A stretch of 64,000 nucleotides of DNA from Anaerocolumna aminovalerica (GTDB lineage Bacteria; Bacillota; Clostridia; Lachnospirales; Lachnospiraceae), in the NCBI RefSeq assembly GCF_900115365.1, contig NZ_FOWD01000006.1, positions 1 through 64,000 of the forward strand. The letters run 5' to 3'. Position 1 is the first letter of the stretch, and each line of letters starts with the position of its first letter. The notes under the pieces are model-generated. The model was not told the origin of the DNA, searched no databases, and was given only the letters and a program-made list of their open reading frames with translations. Below are positions 24,915 through 34,035 of the stretch, one piece after another. The position numbers and the translations under genes were made by a program.

Positions 24915-26537
24915 CTATTTTTTAATTAGCTTCCTTTGGCAAGAATCGAAGGCATCTCTCATTGAGGGATTATTAATCAATCTGCCCCGATAATCGAACC
25001 TTGAACCATGACAAGGACAATCCCATGTAAGTTCATTTTGGTTCCACTCTAAGCTGCATCCAAGATGAGGGCATTTGGTTGTTACAAAAAAATATCTATT
25101 TTCTTTATCTCTATATACACCGTATTTCTTTCCATTATAATTGATGATACCTGCTTGATTAGGCTGTATATCTTCCAATTTGTCCTGTGGTATTCTCAGG
25201 CGCTCCGATAATTGGCTTTTTGCAATGATACCTGTATCTTTTAATAACACTTTACTGCCGGAGAACATCAGCCTTCTTGGATAGAATACCTTTTCATCTT
25301 CATTTTTCTTTTTAAGAATCATATCACTAATAATACGGGCAGCTGCCATAGAGCTAGTCATACCCCATTTATTAAATCCGGTAGCAATGTAAATATTAGG
25401 TGTTTTTGCGGAGTACCTGCCAATATAAGGTATACCGTCCGGTGTAATACAGTCCTGATTCGACCATTTATACTGGATACTAGCATCCGGATACCACTTT
25501 CTCGCAGCCGTTTCTATCTTTTCGTAAGCATCAAGTGGATTACTATCTCCTGTTCTATGATATCCTCCTCCAAGTATAAGATAATCTTTGTAAGTTCGAA
25601 AGCTGAAACCATATTTATCTTCGTCTAAATACATTCCCTTCCATGTATTATCCTCTTTTTTCCACCCTTGTAGTGCAGTCACATAACTTCTTTCCTGATG
25701 AAGTCTTAAAAAATAATATCCGGGAGTATTTATAAAGGGATAATGGGTTGCAATTACAATGGACTTTGCTTTTATATTTCCCTGTTCCGTTATAATAAGA
25801 CCGTTCTTTTTTAATTCTATAATATTTGTATTCTCATAAATAGTAAGTTCCTTCGCTACTCCCTCCAAAAACCTTATTGGGTGAAATTGGGCCTGATTCT
25901 CTAACCGGATTGCCGCCTTTACCTGAAATGGTAAAGTAGTTTCTTTGGTATAAAGAGCTGGCAGCCCAATTCTTTTTGCCGCTTCTACTTCTCTTCTTAT
26001 TTTTTCTTCCCCTTTTAAAGAATATATATAATTGGGTAAGATTTCGTAATCACAATCAATGTGAAGACGGCTGGATATTTCTTCGAATTTTTGAATAGCT
26101 ATTTGATTTGCCCTTACATATTCTCTGGCTCTTTCTTCACCCTTATATCTTAATAATTTTTGAAATATGAGTCCATGTTGGGATGTTATTTTTGCCGTAG
26201 TATTCTTGGTTATTCCACATCCAACTTGGTCTTTTTCTATTACAACAACAGATATTCCTTGTTCCTGTAACATGTATGCAGTTAAAATGCCTGCCAGTCC
26301 GGCACCTATAACTGCTACCTCTGTGTTAATATCACCCTTTAGCGAACTTGAAGGGGCTATATTCCTATCTGCTGCACTTTCCTCTTCCTCCTTAGAAAAC
26401 TTCGGCTCTTTTTCCTCTTTTTCTTGAAGGTCATTGCTCTCCTTTGTGTTCCTGTATTCCTTCTGTATCCATATAGATTCGCCCTTTTCTTTTCCGCTAT
26501 TATGAGAAACGCTTTTTGCTTTCCATAAAGTATCCAT
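24915..26537 (-). CDS. FAD-dependent oxidoreductase with C-terminal Rieske [2Fe-2S] domain
   Basis: A 540-residue protein. After a charged, low-complexity lead of about 70 residues (KEEEESAADR region) comes a DAO-type FAD domain with VAVIGAGLAGILTAYML (about 77-93), ending with TGFNKWGMTSSMAAA near 400. A Rieske domain closes the protein: CPHLGC (about 496-501) and CPCHGSRFD (about 516-524) hold the Cys-x-His and Cys-x-x-His ligands. This DadA/Rieske fusion is widespread in Firmicutes and uncharacterised; amine or aldehyde oxidation is guessed. The start MDTLW has AGAGGTG 6 bases upstream. The acidic lead is not usual for the family. Confidence 0.82.
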   Translation of the reverse strand: MDTLWKAKSVSHNSGKEKGESIWIQKEYRNTKESNDLQEKEEKEPKFSKEEEESAADRNIAPSSSLKGDINTEVAVIGAGLAGILTAYMLQEQGISVVVIEKDQVGCGITKNTTAKITSQHGLIFQKLLRYKGEERAREYVRANQIAIQKFEEISSRLHIDCDYEILPNYIYSLKGEEKIRREVEAAKRIGLPALYTKETTLPFQVKAAIRLENQAQFHPIRFLEGVAKELTIYENTNIIELKKNGLIITEQGNIKAKSIVIATHYPFINTPGYYFLRLHQERSYVTALQGWKKEDNTWKGMYLDEDKYGFSFRTYKDYLILGGGYHRTGDSNPLDAYEKIETAARKWYPDASIQYKWSNQDCITPDGIPYIGRYSAKTPNIYIATGFNKWGMTSSMAAARIISDMILKKKNEDEKVFYPRRLMFSGSKVLLKDTGIIAKSQLSERLRIPQDKLEDIQPNQAGIINYNGKKYGVYRDKENRYFFVTTKCPHLGCSLEWNQNELTWDCPCHGSRFDYRGRLINNPSMRDAFDSCQRKLIKK

Positions 26538-26846
26538 CTCATTCACCTCTAGGTTATATTTCCCATATGTGGCATGGAATATTCACACAGTAAATTTATA
26601 GCCTTAAAGTTGTAATATATTTAATGTAGTTACCAGCTAATATTAATAAATTAAAATACCTTGTTCATACTGAACCAACTGACACTAAAGGGAGAAATAG
26701 CTATTATCATAGATGTTCATTTAAAGTTTTTATATTACATATTCAGAATGTCATATTTCTTAGATTACAAATCTACCCAAATATTTTATTCATAATCAAA
26801 TATAAATCCATCTAAATATTTCCCCTTTATATAACTTATATTTCAC

Positions 26847-26866
26847 AATTAGATATTTATCTAATT
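26847..26866. promoter_or_regulatory. Palindromic operator upstream of the MFS-ArsR operon
   Basis: A perfect 8-4-8 palindrome AATTAGAT-ATTT-ATCTAATT lies 6 bases upstream of the -35. Its left half, ATTAGATATT, recurs directly at 26878-26887 inside the promoter spacer, giving a second half-site. It is the likely target of the co-transcribed ArsR-type protein. Confidence 0.6.
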
Positions 26867-26872
26867 AATTGC

Positions 26873-26901
26873 TTGACATTAGATATTCGTTTTTATATAA
26901 T
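26873..26901 (+). promoter_or_regulatory. Promoter of the MFS-ArsR operon
   Basis: The -35 is TTGACA (26873-26878), the spacer is 17 bases and the -10 is TATAAT (26896-26901), about 35 bases before the MFS start. The other 325 bases back to the divergent oxidoreductase hold AT-rich sequence with no gene I can recognise. Confidence 0.8.
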
Positions 26902-26936
26902 TGAATTACAATATATACCAATAGGGGGATTTTTAT

Positions 26937-28298
26937 ATGGATATGAAATTATTTAAACGCAAAAATTTTTCTCTCTTAATGGCAGGCAAATTCATATCAC
27001 TGCTGGGAAGCAATATGCTTCAATTTGCCTTGTCCTTATATGTTCTTGCAGTAACGGGATCTGCTGCTATCTTTGCATCCATGTTATCCATATTAATTAT
27101 TCCAAGACTTCTGCTTTCACCAATAGCCGGAGTATTTGGGGACTGGTTTGACAGAAGAAAAATTATCATTATACTTGATTTAGCAAATGCTGTTATTATT
27201 GGAATGTATGCTATCCTTATGATTATAAATGGCAGCATTAGCGTTGCACTACTTTATTTATTTGTAGTACTTTTAGAAACTACTGAGATATTTTTTCATT
27301 CCTCCATGTCAGCAATCCTGCCAAGCATTGTTTCCAAGGATGAATTAATAGATGCGAATTCAACTAACTCCTTAATTATGAACATAGGACAGCTGCTGGC
27401 TCCAGTCATAGCTTCTATTATCTATGCTGCCTTCGGATTAAGGATCATACTGATTGTAAGTTCCATAAGTTTCTTATTGTCGGCACTAAGTAAAATCTTC
27501 TTACATTTTCCTGCCACAAATAAAATGCCGGAAAAAATTACTATAAAAAACTTTAAAAGTGATTTAATGGAAGGCTTTCGGGTTATAAAAGATAATAAAA
27601 TTATATCTTCTATCATGGGAATTGGAACAATTATTAACTTTTCCGTAAGCCCCCTGTTTGCTATCGGTGTCATTTATATCATAAAAGAGGTTTTAAAAAG
27701 TACCGATTTTCAATTCGGTTTATTTCAGTCAATATTTTCCTTATCTATGATTGTATCACCCCTTTTGTTCTCCGGTTATATAAAAAAGAATAAAATAGGA
27801 AAGTTATGTTTTAACAGTTTCATGGTAACTGCTCTTTTAATCTTCCTCATGGCATTTGTTCCAGCACCTTTTGTCTTAAATTTGTTTGATACAAATATAG
27901 TTCCTTTTATCCTTTTGCTTGTCATATCTTTTGTTATTGGTATGTTTGCTACCGTTGTTAATATTGTTCTAGGAACATTGTTCAATCAAGTGGTTCCTTT
28001 GGAATTAATGGGAAGAACATCTACCGTTTTTAATCTACTTGTAACCGTGTTTATTCCAATTGGACAGATGCTTTTTGGTTATCTTTATGATATAATATCT
28101 CCAAGTTATGTAATTTTGTTAAATGGTATTATTATTGTTCTTGCTTTAATAAAATACAGATCAATACTTATAGAAATAGATAACCAAGATGATAATAAGA
28201 CAACAGAACAGGAAGAAGTACAATCAATTCAAGTTGAAGAGGAGGAGCAACCTGAGTTGTTATATATCCTGCCAGGAGATGAAACCAATGAAATTTAA
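26937..28298 (+). CDS. MFS exporter (macrolide-efflux-like)
   Basis: A 453-residue protein with twelve predicted membrane segments. It shows the MFS loop motif GVFGDWFDRRKIII (about residues 62-75) between helices 2 and 3, NSLIMNIGQLLAPVIAS in the family-typical helix 5 area, and an acidic C-terminal tail (TTEQEEVQSIQVEEEEQPE, about 421-439). It resembles the MFS_3/MefA-like drug-efflux group; the substrate is not visible. The ATG follows GGGGG by 8 bases. The 3' end overlaps the regulator gene by 11 bases, so translation of the two is probably coupled. Confidence 0.82.
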   Translation: MDMKLFKRKNFSLLMAGKFISLLGSNMLQFALSLYVLAVTGSAAIFASMLSILIIPRLLLSPIAGVFGDWFDRRKIIIILDLANAVIIGMYAILMIINGSISVALLYLFVVLLETTEIFFHSSMSAILPSIVSKDELIDANSTNSLIMNIGQLLAPVIASIIYAAFGLRIILIVSSISFLLSALSKIFLHFPATNKMPEKITIKNFKSDLMEGFRVIKDNKIISSIMGIGTIINFSVSPLFAIGVIYIIKEVLKSTDFQFGLFQSIFSLSMIVSPLLFSGYIKKNKIGKLCFNSFMVTALLIFLMAFVPAPFVLNLFDTNIVPFILLLVISFVIGMFATVVNIVLGTLFNQVVPLELMGRTSTVFNLLVTVFIPIGQMLFGYLYDIISPSYVILLNGIIIVLALIKYRSILIEIDNQDDNKTTEQEEVQSIQVEEEEQPELLYILPGDETNEI

Positions 28299-29370
28299 TT
28301 TTTTTCCAAAAGAAAGTAAAATAAATGACTTTCTTGAATTTCCAAGATTATTATTTGAAAGTCAGTCAGACTTAAAAGACCTTGAAGATGATTTAAAAGA
28401 AATTAATTCAGATGAATATATAGAATTTATAAAACGTGCAAGACTGCAACTACAGCCATATGAAAAAGAAATTGCACTGTTTTATCCGAAGGAGTCATCA
28501 GATTTCTATACATTTTCTGATTTCATGACTAAAGCAAACCCTTTTTTTGGCTATGAAAGCATAGAAAGTTACCTTGATTTTTTATTGTCAATGAATGAAC
28601 ATCAAATTAAAAAAAGCATTCTTTATACTTTATTATTAATGCAAGATATAAGCGGCGAAACTATATCTGACATTGAGAATATAAGCACCGACAGCCAGCA
28701 AATTATGTCATACATTAAAGATTTGCGCATAGACGCCGGTGCTAAGTGGAATTTGTTTTTGATTATTGAAGAACCCGTCAAATATATGAATAAGTTTGTT
28801 GATTTGATGCGGCAGTTGCTGCCTTTGTTCAATAAGATATATTCTTCTTATGAAGAAAAAATCATAACCTATGGAAGATATTTGGAAGACTTCTTAAACA
28901 AAAATGGAAAAAAAGGATTAGCAGACAAGACTTATTCTATTTTTGACCCAGATATTATTGAAAATGAAACAAAAGAATATTTGGTATCCGTAATTAATCC
29001 TTACACCCTTACTATTGTAACCTCTACCCTTCCTCAATATTTCATTTGGGGCCTGAATGTGGAGGAAATCTTTAAATCTATAAAGGAGAAAAAAGAAAAC
29101 AAGCTAAATGACCGAATTCAAATCTTTAAGAATCTTGGAGATAAAACACGGTATGAGGTATTAAAACTGATTGCTTCCGGAGAATACTCTAATAAGAAAA
29201 TTGCTGCCGCTCTTGATGTATCCGGTGCAACCATTTCCTACCACTTAAACGCATTATTTACTGCTAAGATTATCAGGATGGAGAAAAATAACAACCGTAT
29301 TGAATATGTAATAGATAAAGACTTATTAATGGAAGCCATCGAAGATTTAAAAAAAGATTTAGAGGGTTAA
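28288..29370 (+). CDS. Large ArsR-type regulator with a novel N-terminal domain
   Basis: A 360-residue protein. The C-terminal 75 residues form an ArsR winged helix: RIQIFKNLGDKTRYEVLKLI, then SNKKIAAALDVSGATISYHLNAL and IRMEKNNNRIEYV. The first 280 or so residues are mostly helical, rich in Glu/Lys, and match no domain I can name, although similar long ArsR-type proteins are found in Clostridia. The start ATG at 28288 has AGGAG 9 bases upstream; an ATG at 28279 is too close to it. It overlaps the MFS gene and probably represses the operon via the 26847 palindrome. The N-terminal part may sense the exported compound (inference). Confidence 0.75.
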   Translation: MKFNFFPKESKINDFLEFPRLLFESQSDLKDLEDDLKEINSDEYIEFIKRARLQLQPYEKEIALFYPKESSDFYTFSDFMTKANPFFGYESIESYLDFLLSMNEHQIKKSILYTLLLMQDISGETISDIENISTDSQQIMSYIKDLRIDAGAKWNLFLIIEEPVKYMNKFVDLMRQLLPLFNKIYSSYEEKIITYGRYLEDFLNKNGKKGLADKTYSIFDPDIIENETKEYLVSVINPYTLTIVTSTLPQYFIWGLNVEEIFKSIKEKKENKLNDRIQIFKNLGDKTRYEVLKLIASGEYSNKKIAAALDVSGATISYHLNALFTAKIIRMEKNNNRIEYVIDKDLLMEAIEDLKKDLEG

Positions 29371-29410
29371 TCTGAAATTTATGAAATATTGAATTATTAA
29401 CAAATAAATT

Positions 29411-29510
29411 GGAAAACTGTCGTTCAAAGCCTATTAAGAGATGACTCTCTATAATGGTAGATTCTTCTCCTGGGGGCTAGAATGACAGTTTCCAGTTTCT
29501 TTTTTTACAA
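29411..29510 (+). terminator. Terminator region between arsR-like gene and nrdB
   Basis: AACTGTCGTTC and GAATGACAGTT form a long-range stem around an inner AGAGA/TCTCT hairpin. A T-rich run follows near 29499. It separates convergent genes. Confidence 0.5.
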
Positions 29511-29586
29511 GTTTCTAATTTACAGTTCCATATTTTACGATGATTCTTTTTCTTTGCTTTTTTAATTCTAATTTTAAAAAATTCTA

Positions 29587-30615
29587 CTACTCTAAGTCAT
29601 CAAAATCAAAAGCAGCCGCTTTGGTATAATTGGTTACTTTCGCTTCAAAAAAGTCTGTTTTCGTACTATTTAAGTTGGAGAATCCTTCAATCCAGGCCAT
29701 TGGATTCTCTGTTATTTCAGGATATAGCTCCTCTAATCCAATTGCCCTTAATCTTAAGTTTCCTAAATACTTAATATATTTATCGATTAACTCATTGTTC
29801 ATCCCCAATATCTCATTATTGGTAACATATTGTCCCCATGCGATTTCATGCTCTACACCGGTACCCATCATTTCCCTGATTTCCTCTAGCATCTCTTTTG
29901 TAAATAACTGTGGGTTTTCATTTCTAAGTTCTTTCAATATATTCTGAAATAGAACCAGATGGGTAATTTCATCTCTATTGATATATTTAAAAATAGTACT
30001 TGTAGCAGTCATCTTACCCTGTCTGGCTAAGGTATAGAAGAAACTAAAGCCGGAGTAAAAATAAATTCCTTCTAATATGTAGTTGGCAACTACTGCCCTA
30101 AGAAAATTCTCTGTACTTGGTTCTTCATTGAACCTCTGATATATGTTGGCAATGTACTGATTTCTTCTTAGAAGATACTTATCTTCCCTCCATTCATCAT
30201 AAATTTTATCCCTTGTAACAGGGTTTGTTACGGTATCCAGAATATAGGAATAACTCTGGGCATGAATCTCCTCCTGAAAAGCCTGTATATTAAGAAGGGA
30301 AGAGACCTCCGGAGCCGTTATATATCTTGATAAATTCGGCAGGTTTTCACTTTGAACGGAATCAAGGAAATTTAAAAAGGAAATTATCTTATCAAAAGCA
30401 TTTCTTTCTCCATTGGTCAATAACGGGAATTGCTTAATATCTTCATTCAAAGATATTTCTTCCGGTATCCAGAAATTATTTAACATGGTTCTGTAAAATA
30501 GATTAGCCCAATCATACTTGATCCGGTTCCATTCTCTTAAATTAGTTGTATTTCCATTGATTAATGATTCTGTACCCCGTAATCCCTGTTCATTAAAAAT
30601 CTTTTTCTTATTCAT
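29587..30615 (-). CDS. nrdB: Class I ribonucleotide reductase, beta subunit
   Basis: A 342-residue ferritin-like protein. Diiron ligands appear as Asp85 (FLDSVQ), Glu115 and His118 (QEEIHAQSY), the Glu of LEGIYFYSGF near 190, and the Glu/His of RDEITHL near 222-226. Tyr122 in HAQSYSY stands at the tyrosyl-radical position of the E. coli enzyme. It makes the radical used by NrdA for deoxyribonucleotide synthesis and needs oxygen or an activated oxidant for assembly in known class Ia enzymes. It lies 224 bases downstream of nrdA and is presumably co-transcribed. The SD AAAGGG precedes the ATG. Confidence 0.92.
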   Translation of the reverse strand: MNKKKIFNEQGLRGTESLINGNTTNLREWNRIKYDWANLFYRTMLNNFWIPEEISLNEDIKQFPLLTNGERNAFDKIISFLNFLDSVQSENLPNLSRYITAPEVSSLLNIQAFQEEIHAQSYSYILDTVTNPVTRDKIYDEWREDKYLLRRNQYIANIYQRFNEEPSTENFLRAVVANYILEGIYFYSGFSFFYTLARQGKMTATSTIFKYINRDEITHLVLFQNILKELRNENPQLFTKEMLEEIREMMGTGVEHEIAWGQYVTNNEILGMNNELIDKYIKYLGNLRLRAIGLEELYPEITENPMAWIEGFSNLNSTKTDFFEAKVTNYTKAAAFDFDDLE

Positions 30616-30839
30616 TTTTACACCCTTTGTATATCACATCTGTAAACAGGTGTAATACTCTGCCTGCAGATACGATACTGCCATAAAAAATCAAGTTGAA
30701 AGAATAATTTTGCGGCAGCCTTCCTTCTATATATTTTCTTTCAACCTTCCAGTCACAATGCTTGTGTTTTCCAACAAACGGAGAATTCCAATATAGGAAA
30801 TTCCAAATATAGTCTTACGAAACTCATCTATTATTTCAT
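30616..30839 (-). other. nrdA-nrdB intergenic spacer
   Basis: These 224 bases hold no supported gene. On the minus strand a TTTCGTAAGACTATATTTGGAA-type AT-rich stretch and several weak dyads are visible. No promoter or terminator is clear enough to call, so read-through from nrdA is assumed. Confidence 0.4.
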
Positions 30840-33131
30840 TCAGCTGGAGCAGCTTGTACACTCATCCATTTCAAGTGACTGGTTTCTAACATAATAGATA
30901 GTTTTAACACCATTCTTCCAAGATTCTATATATAGGTTCAATATATCCTTTGCACTTAAATTTGGCGTAATATAAAGGTTAAAGGATTGTGCCTGATCAA
31001 TGTGCCTTTGACGAATACCGCAGGCTTTTATGCTATAAATCTGATTAATATAATGTGCTTCTTTATAAAGCCAGAAATTTTTCTCACTTAGGTCTGGTGC
31101 CGCCTTGGGCGTAAAACTGCCTTTCTTTTCCTCAATAAAAAATTTCTGAAAGATTGGGTCAATTCCTGCTGAGGTTCCTGCAATATTAGAAGTACTTCCT
31201 GTAGGAGCAACTGCCATAATATAACCGTTTCTTAACCCATATTTCTTTACCTCTTCTTTTAATTTCAGCCAACGGGGAGAATTGTAACCTCGTCTCTCGA
31301 AATATTTACCCGATTGCCATTCAGAACCTTCAAACTCCGGATAAGCACCCTTTTCCTTAGCAAGTTCCATAGAGGCTTTAATTGCTTCATATGCTATTTC
31401 TTCAAATAAAAGGTCAGCCTCCTTAAAATGTGCTTCGCTCTCCCATGTTATTCCCCTGTTTACAAGATAATGATGATACCCGCTGGTTCCCAAGCCGATT
31501 GCTCTGTATTTATCACTGGTAATTTTCGCTTCCGCCACCGGTGATTGATTTAAAGTTATTACATTGTCTAACATACGAATCTGAAGTGGAACGGTTTCTT
31601 TCAATTCATCTATATGAACGCGCCCAAGATTAATGGAATTCAAATTACATGTTACCATATCACCAGACTTTACCCTTGTTACTACATGACTTTCATTTGG
31701 ATCCCCTACAATGCTTTCCTCAATTAGAATGGACTCACTTACATTTTGGGCAATCTCATGACAAAGGTTGGAGGCATAAACCATTCCGGCATGTTTGTTG
31801 GGGTTGGCCTGATTTACAGTATCCCTGAAGAAAATAAACGGAGTTCCAGTTTCAACTGCACTTTTCATGATCTTTTTCATAATATCTAAGGCTGTTACTG
31901 TAATGCGTTCCAGATTTTGATTATTTTCACAGGCAAGATAATGTGCTGTAAATGCTTTGTTGTCTTTATCATCATAAAAGTTTTCCAGGTAAAATCCCAT
32001 TTCTTTGTATACCTGATATGGATCAAATAAAGACCAGCTTCCTCTTTCCTCCAATCTTTCCATAAATAGATCGGGAATACTTAAAGCTGGGAAAATGTCA
32101 TGAGCTTTTCTTCTATCGTCCCCATTATTGGTCCTTAGTTCCATAAATTCATAAAGATCTCTATGCCATATGTCCAGTGTAATGGAGGCTCCTCCCTTTC
32201 TTCTGCCAAGCTGATCTACCGCTACAGCAGTGTCATTATATAAACGAACCCATGGAATTACTCCACCGGAAGCATTTTTATACCCTCTTATTTCACTATT
32301 TAGTGCCCTGATTTTTCCTAGATAGATACCTAATGCACCACCATGTTTGGATACATTTGCAAACTTACTATTTACATCATAAATAGACCACAGATTATCT
32401 CCCACTACAGAAATAAAGCAGCTGCTTAATTGATGATATGGAGTGCCTGCGCTGGCAAGGGTTGGTGTGGCTACTGTCATCTTAAGTAAACTAAGCAGAT
32501 CATAAAACTTTTTGGCATACTCCATCTTTCTGCTGCCTTCCGGTATGGCAAGATGCATTGCAATGGCCAGAAAACGTTCCTGAGGCAACTCCAGAACTTC
32601 CTTATTAAAACCTTTAATTAAATATCTGTCAGCCAATAGCTTTAAACCCTCATAATTAAAAAGCAGATCTCTTTCCGGCTTTATATAAGCACCTAATTCC
32701 TTTATCTCTTCTTCCTTATATTCCGTTATTAAATATTCCCCGTAATATTTTTGTTCCACCAGCTTATGTACTAATGCAGAAAAATCTCCATAGCCAAAAT
32801 AATCATATCCTCTATTAATTGCAGCCTCTTTATACAAATCAGACATTAATAATCTTGCCGCTGCATATTGCCAGTTAATATTTGTGGTTTTTACCATATT
32901 GCCGTGGGCATCTTTTGTAGTCTGAATCATCTTTTCAATAGCTGTCTGAATAAGGACTTTTTGTATTTCCTTTGTGCTCATACCATCCCTAAACTGGATG
33001 TTGGAGTCCATTTCAAGTTCAATTGGATCGCAGCCGTTCAGACCCTCACATGCAAAAGCTACCATTTTCTTTGTTTTTTCAACGTAAAGAGGTTCATAAC
33101 TACCATTCCTCTTTTTTATTTTTATTTCCAT
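30840..33131 (-). CDS. nrdA: Class Ia ribonucleotide reductase, alpha subunit
   Basis: A 763-residue protein, close to the usual length of NrdA. It has an N-terminal ATP-cone (about residues 3-90) for allosteric activity control, the active-site Cys in QLSSCFIS (about 235), the NLCHE block with its Cys and Glu (about 450), a third Cys in VTCNLNS, the radical-transfer pair YY in KTIYYVRNQ, and the C-terminal redox pair CTSC. It reduces ribonucleoside diphosphates with NrdB. The ATP-cone argues for NrdA rather than NrdE. The SD AAGGAAGGG lies before the ATG. Its leader holds a cobalamin riboswitch and terminator, so expression should fall when B12 is plentiful. Confidence 0.93.
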   Translation of the reverse strand: MEIKIKKRNGSYEPLYVEKTKKMVAFACEGLNGCDPIELEMDSNIQFRDGMSTKEIQKVLIQTAIEKMIQTTKDAHGNMVKTTNINWQYAAARLLMSDLYKEAAINRGYDYFGYGDFSALVHKLVEQKYYGEYLITEYKEEEIKELGAYIKPERDLLFNYEGLKLLADRYLIKGFNKEVLELPQERFLAIAMHLAIPEGSRKMEYAKKFYDLLSLLKMTVATPTLASAGTPYHQLSSCFISVVGDNLWSIYDVNSKFANVSKHGGALGIYLGKIRALNSEIRGYKNASGGVIPWVRLYNDTAVAVDQLGRRKGGASITLDIWHRDLYEFMELRTNNGDDRRKAHDIFPALSIPDLFMERLEERGSWSLFDPYQVYKEMGFYLENFYDDKDNKAFTAHYLACENNQNLERITVTALDIMKKIMKSAVETGTPFIFFRDTVNQANPNKHAGMVYASNLCHEIAQNVSESILIEESIVGDPNESHVVTRVKSGDMVTCNLNSINLGRVHIDELKETVPLQIRMLDNVITLNQSPVAEAKITSDKYRAIGLGTSGYHHYLVNRGITWESEAHFKEADLLFEEIAYEAIKASMELAKEKGAYPEFEGSEWQSGKYFERRGYNSPRWLKLKEEVKKYGLRNGYIMAVAPTGSTSNIAGTSAGIDPIFQKFFIEEKKGSFTPKAAPDLSEKNFWLYKEAHYINQIYSIKACGIRQRHIDQAQSFNLYITPNLSAKDILNLYIESWKNGVKTIYYVRNQSLEMDECTSCSS

Positions 33132-33203
33132 GACACCCTTCCTTTCTCTCTTTAATTAATCATTAAAGAATTTCAATCCGCCAAACGTCTACACTTTTAG
33201 TTA

Positions 33204-33244
33204 AAAAGAAAAAGCCTCATAGTCAGAATGCAACTATAAGGCTT
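33204..33244 (-). terminator. Riboswitch-controlled intrinsic terminator upstream of nrdA
   Basis: On the minus strand GCCTTATAGT (33242-33233) pairs with ACTATGAGGC (33223-33214), with one G-U pair, followed by TTTTTCTTTTT. It stands between the cobalamin aptamer and the nrdA start, where an expression platform is expected. Confidence 0.8.
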
Positions 33245-33299
33245 AAATTATATCTATATTTATTATGAATACTAGGTACAAAATAAAACTCATTTACAT

Positions 33300-33562
33300 G
33301 AGCTTACCCTAATAAATATAGCATGTCCTGTCCTCACAGAATTGCTATTCTACAAACTTAGGCAGGTATTCTGACTTATACTTCAACATACATTCTCGCC
33401 TTCCCAGATATTCCAGTGGCTGATTTTAAATCCAGAAAATGTACTCTGTAAATACAGCAATGGGATTGTGCAGGATTCTCACCTGTCTTCCCTATTAATT
33501 CCACAACCCAAGGAATCGCCACAAGGCTTATCCTAAGGGATTGGAAACCTAAATTCTTGGTC
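33300..33562 (-). ncRNA. Cobalamin (adenosylcobalamin-type) riboswitch of nrdAB
   Basis: On the minus strand the conserved cobalamin-aptamer blocks occur in order: GGGAAGACAGGTGAGAATCC (complement of about 33501-33482), then CCCATTGCTGT, then the B12-box-like AGCCACTG with GGGAAGGC, then GTCAGAATACCTGCC closing the core. A further hairpin (ATAGCA/TGCTAT arms with an ACAGGA inner stem) sits downstream like the P13 element. Such RNAs bind coenzyme B12 and turn off the downstream gene. The 5' limit near 33562 and the 3' limit are approximate. Confidence 0.92.
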
Positions 33563-33592
33563 ATTATTAAAATATACTATTCATATTTGATT

Positions 33593-33621
33593 ATTATAAT
33601 ATATAAATATTATCATTGCAA
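33593..33621 (-). promoter_or_regulatory. Promoter of the riboswitch-nrdAB transcript
   Basis: On the minus strand the -35 is TTGCAA (33616-33621), the spacer is 17 bases and the -10 is TATAAT (33593-33598). This places the transcript start some 25 bases before the aptamer. Confidence 0.7.
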
Positions 33622-33666
33622 GGAAAATGCTCCTGGTATTATATTTAAAAATTCCAAACCTTACAC

Positions 33667-33694
33667 TTGACATAACCGAAAAAAGTAGTACAAT
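33667..33694 (+). promoter_or_regulatory. Promoter of tRNA-Leu(CAG)
   Basis: The -35 is TTGACA (33667-33672), the spacer is 16 bases and the -10 is TACAAT (33689-33694), 19 bases before the tRNA. Confidence 0.7.
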
Positions 33695-33713
33695 AATTAC
33701 GTTACTATTATTT

Positions 33714-33797
33714 GCAGTCGTGGCGGAATTGGCATACGCGCTAGATTCAGGTTCTAGTGGTCGCAAGACCGTGAGGGTTCAAGTCCCTTCGACTGCA
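33714..33797 (+). tRNA. tRNA-Leu (anticodon CAG)
   Basis: The acceptor arms GCAGTCG and CGACTGC (33790-33796) pair fully, with discriminator A. The anticodon stem CTAGA/TCTAG encloses TTCAGGT, giving anticodon CAG for CTG codons. The long variable arm (GGTCGCAAGACC) and T arm GGGTTCAAGTCCC fit class II tRNA-Leu. CCA is not encoded. Confidence 0.95.
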
Positions 33798-33826
33798 TGA
33801 CATAACAACACTGAACATACCGTAGA

Positions 33827-33858
33827 TAGGAGTAACCGAAAGGTTACTCTATTTTTAT
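33827..33858 (+). terminator. Terminator of tRNA-Leu(CAG)
   Basis: The stem GAGTAACC (33830-33837) pairs with GGTTACTC (33842-33849) across a GAAA tetraloop, followed by TATTTTTATT. Confidence 0.85.
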
Positions 33859-34035
33859 TGCACTCTCCTGAAATGGTGGTATAATTTAACATATATTTAA
33901 TCACTTATAAGAAATAAGGAAATTTCTTATAAGCATTTTTAGAAATTTTTCTTCCAATGACACAGCTATTCAAAGGTGGCTGTTCGTATACAAATGAGTA
34001 ACATCCATAATGAATAATAGGAGGATGCAGTAAGA

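Noticed and set aside
29587-33131. NrdE/NrdF (class Ib) assignment
   Set aside because: The alpha subunit has a full N-terminal ATP-cone and no nrdI or nrdH lies nearby, which favours class Ia.
33376-33564. 62-codon minus-strand frame upstream of nrdA
   Set aside because: It lies entirely within the cobalamin aptamer, whose conserved blocks explain the sequence.
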